DNA of 7,060 nucleotides from JAICLL01 sp035252155. Its GTDB lineage: Bacteria; Planctomycetota; Planctomycetia; Pirellulales; JAICIG01. The notes under the pieces are model-generated. The model made no database searches and was not told where the DNA came from. It worked only from the letters and a program-made list of their open reading frames with translations. Every line of letters begins with the position of its first letter. The stretch's first letter is position 1. The position numbers were made by a program, and so were the translations under genes. Positions 5,714 through 7,060 of this stretch are shown here, in pieces. Location of the stretch: the NCBI GenBank assembly GCA_035252155.1, contig DATFDL010000775.1:1-7060 (forward strand), given 5' to 3'.

Positions 5714-6814
5714 ATGTCCACCGGATTTGCCCCGCCCCCTACGGAGGTAAACAGCGAACACTCACAACCCACCGCCGAACCGACCTCCACCGCCGTCGAA
5801 TTCCACTACTCGCAGTCCGACAGCTTTGTAGCGCTACTGGCTCAATCAAATGCTTCGCTGCTGGTGACGACCTACCAGGCCAACAAACTGCTGGTAGTTC
5901 GCGCGGCTGGCAACGGCCTGTCTACGTTGGTCCGCACGTTCGATCAACCAATGGGCCTGGCGATCTCCGGCCGGCGCTTGGCCCTGGGCACGCGCAATCA
6001 AGTTTGGTTCTTGCGCGACGCGCCGGACATCGCGCCGCGCATCGAACCCGCCGGGATGCACGATGCTTGCTATCTGCCGCGCAGTTGCCACGTGACCGGC
6101 GACATTCGCTGCCACGAAATCGCCTGGGCCGGTGATGAGCTGTGGATCGTCAACACGCGCTTTTCGTGTCTTTGCACGCTCGATCCCGATTACAGCTTCG
6201 TGCCGTGCTGGCGACCGCCGTTCATCACCGCGCTCGCGGCCGAAGACCGCTGCCATCTCAACGGCCTCGTTGTGGAGAAAGACGGACCGCGATACGTCAC
6301 CGCGCTGGGAGAAACCGACACCCAAGGAGGCTGGCGGCAGAACAAGGCGCAGGGCGGTTGTCTCATCGACGTGCCGAGCGGAGAGGTCGTGTGCTGCGGC
6401 CTGTCGATGCCGCATTCGCCGCGACTGCACGACGGTCGCCTCTGGGTACTGGAGTCGGGCACCGGCCGCCTGCTGCTCGTCGATGCCGAATGTGGGCTTC
6501 GCGAAACCGTGGCCGAAGTTCCCGGCTTTGCCCGTGGATTAGTCTTTGCCGGGCACTATGCCTTCATGGGCCTATCCAAGATCCGCGAGACATCGACCTT
6601 CGGTGGATTGCCGATCGCAGAGCGAATCAGCAAATTAAAATGCGGCGTGGCGGTGGTCGATGTGCGTCGCGGTGAAGTCAATGCCATTTTGGAGTTTCAC
6701 ACGGCGGTGGAAGAAATCTTCGACGTGCAGCTTTTGCCCGGCCTGCGATTTCCCGAAGTCATCGGATTTCAAAAAGAGGCCGTCCACCACACCTTCGTCG
6801 TGCCACGCGAGTGA
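5714..6814 (+). CDS. TIGR03032-family protein (DUF4915-like)
   Basis: This 366-residue protein of unknown biochemical function has the set of motifs I associate with TIGR03032: LLVTTYQANKLL (49-60), DQPMGLA (77-83), a CHVTGDIRCHEIAW block (125-138), RCHLNGLV (179-186), YVTALGETDTQGGW (194-207), GLSMPHSPRLHDGRLW (229-244) followed by ESGTG, then GLSKIRETSTFGGLP (286-300) and EIFDVQLLPG (334-343). The regular strand pattern suggests a beta-propeller-like fold, which is inference. The first ~28 residues are low-complexity (Pro, Thr, Ser, Glu) and poorly conserved in appearance. There is no clear signal peptide. ATG 5714 follows AAAGGAG (5701-5707) by 6 bases; the frame is open back to 5579, but that part lies in the palindromic element. 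The length is normal for the family as I recall it. No partner gene in this window explains its job. Confidence 0.85.
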   Translation: MSTGFAPPPTEVNSEHSQPTAEPTSTAVEFHYSQSDSFVALLAQSNASLLVTTYQANKLLVVRAAGNGLSTLVRTFDQPMGLAISGRRLALGTRNQVWFLRDAPDIAPRIEPAGMHDACYLPRSCHVTGDIRCHEIAWAGDELWIVNTRFSCLCTLDPDYSFVPCWRPPFITALAAEDRCHLNGLVVEKDGPRYVTALGETDTQGGWRQNKAQGGCLIDVPSGEVVCCGLSMPHSPRLHDGRLWVLESGTGRLLLVDAECGLRETVAEVPGFARGLVFAGHYAFMGLSKIRETSTFGGLPIAERISKLKCGVAVVDVRRGEVNAILEFHTAVEEIFDVQLLPGLRFPEVIGFQKEAVHHTFVVPRE

Positions 6815-6879
6815 CGCTTGCTTGATGGTACTAGCTCAAACTCTGCGGCTCACGACTCAAGATTTTTTTACGCCGCTTT

Positions 6880-6908
6880 TTGATTTTTGGCGGTCGGCGC
6901 GATATCTT
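6880..6908 (+). promoter_or_regulatory. Candidate promoter for the ECF sigma factor gene
   Basis: TTGATT (6880-6885) and TATCTT (6903-6908) are 17 bases apart, each matching the sigma70 consensus at 4 of 6 positions. They lie in a T-rich stretch that differs from the surrounding GC-rich DNA. A start about 7 bases after the -10 box would fall at or next to the ATG at 6917, implying a leaderless or nearly leaderless message. Confidence 0.35.
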
Positions 6909-6916
6909 GAGCGGTC

Positions 6917-7060
6917 ATGAGCGATGTCACCCGCATCATGTCCGCCATTGAGCAAGGCGACCCGCTCGCCGCCGAGCAGCTTTTGCCGCTCGTCTACAAC
7001 GAGCTGCGCAAGCTCGCGGCGCAGAAGCTGGCCCACGAGAAACCGGGGCAAACGCTGAAG
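6917..7060 (+). CDS. ECF-type RNA polymerase sigma factor, N-terminal part
   Basis: The first 48 codons are visible and the gene continues past the window. The reading MSDVTRIMSAIEQGDPLAAE, then LLPLVYNELRKLAAQKLA (22-39) and EKPGQTLK (41-48), matches the start of the planctomycete ECF-like sigma factors that I relate to Sig-70_X6. The helices belong to the beginning of sigma region 2, which binds core polymerase. In planctomycetes such genes often precede a Ser/Thr kinase gene of the type broken at the left of this window; whether that holds here cannot be seen. The start at 6917 fits the family N-terminus. The upstream ribosome site is poor (GAGCGG, only 2 bases away), in line with the promoter lying almost on the ATG. 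Confidence 0.85.
   Translation, partial: MSDVTRIMSAIEQGDPLAAEQLLPLVYNELRKLAAQKLAHEKPGQTLK

Noticed and set aside
5392..6135. 247-residue plus-strand reading frame across the palindrome
   Set aside because: It runs through the palindromic repeat and then out of frame over the TIGR03032 gene, and its sequence has the Arg/Pro/Ser bias of a shadow frame.
6821..6869. Intrinsic terminator after the TIGR03032 gene
   Set aside because: Seven T residues (6863-6869) follow TCAAG (6857-6861), but the only partner is CTTGA (6821-6825): a 5-bp AT-rich stem around a 31-base loop, too weak to support a call.

Overview
The window looks like chromosomal DNA from a GC-rich planctomycete, most likely of the Pirellulales type, although the rank below phylum is inference. 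Four signs support this. Two secreted proteins carry an N-terminal LEPR-XLL-like motif (LEYRNLL and LENRSLL). There is a Ser/Thr kinase N-terminus and an ECF sigma factor start of the kinds that are heavily amplified in this phylum. There is a TIGR03032-family protein. Large GC-rich palindromic repeats sit between the genes.

Layout. 1-287: non-coding, with a nested palindrome (92-173) and a weak promoter-like pair in front of the first reading frame; nothing else is recognised in 1-91. 288-1037: the N-terminal part of a Ser/Thr kinase. It breaks off at base 860, just before the catalytic loop, and is joined head-on to the 5' part of an AbrB/MazE-like antitoxin gene on the minus strand (861-1053). 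1054-1305: no convincing gene, but three evenly spaced hairpins with compensatory stem changes, plus a possible half copy. 1306-1433: structured leader. 1434-3287: glycine-rich parallel beta-helix (PMP-like repeat) surface protein. 3302-3429: a second, nearly identical leader, starting 14 bases after the previous stop. 3430-5325: FG-GAP/VCBS propeller protein with two C-terminal Ig-like repeats. 5326-5713: non-coding, with a G-quadruplex motif touching the stop codon, a hairpin, a short tandem repeat and a ~197-base imperfect palindrome. 5714-6814: TIGR03032-family protein. 6815-6916: spacer with a candidate promoter. 6917-7060: start of an ECF sigma factor that runs off the window.

How the parts relate. 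The two surface-protein genes are unrelated over most of their coding sequence, but each follows the same ~128-base leader. In both copies the leader can form an 11-bp hairpin, an H-type pseudoknot, an alternative pairing that competes with both, and a small hairpin covering part of the Shine-Dalgarno sequence. This is the best candidate for something undescribed: a shared cis-acting RNA for a family of exported planctomycete proteins. The left edge (kinase/antitoxin junction) is decayed, rearranged DNA. The sigma factor at the right edge probably begins another sigma-kinase type regulatory locus. Everything here was read by eye; no homology search or folding calculation was run.
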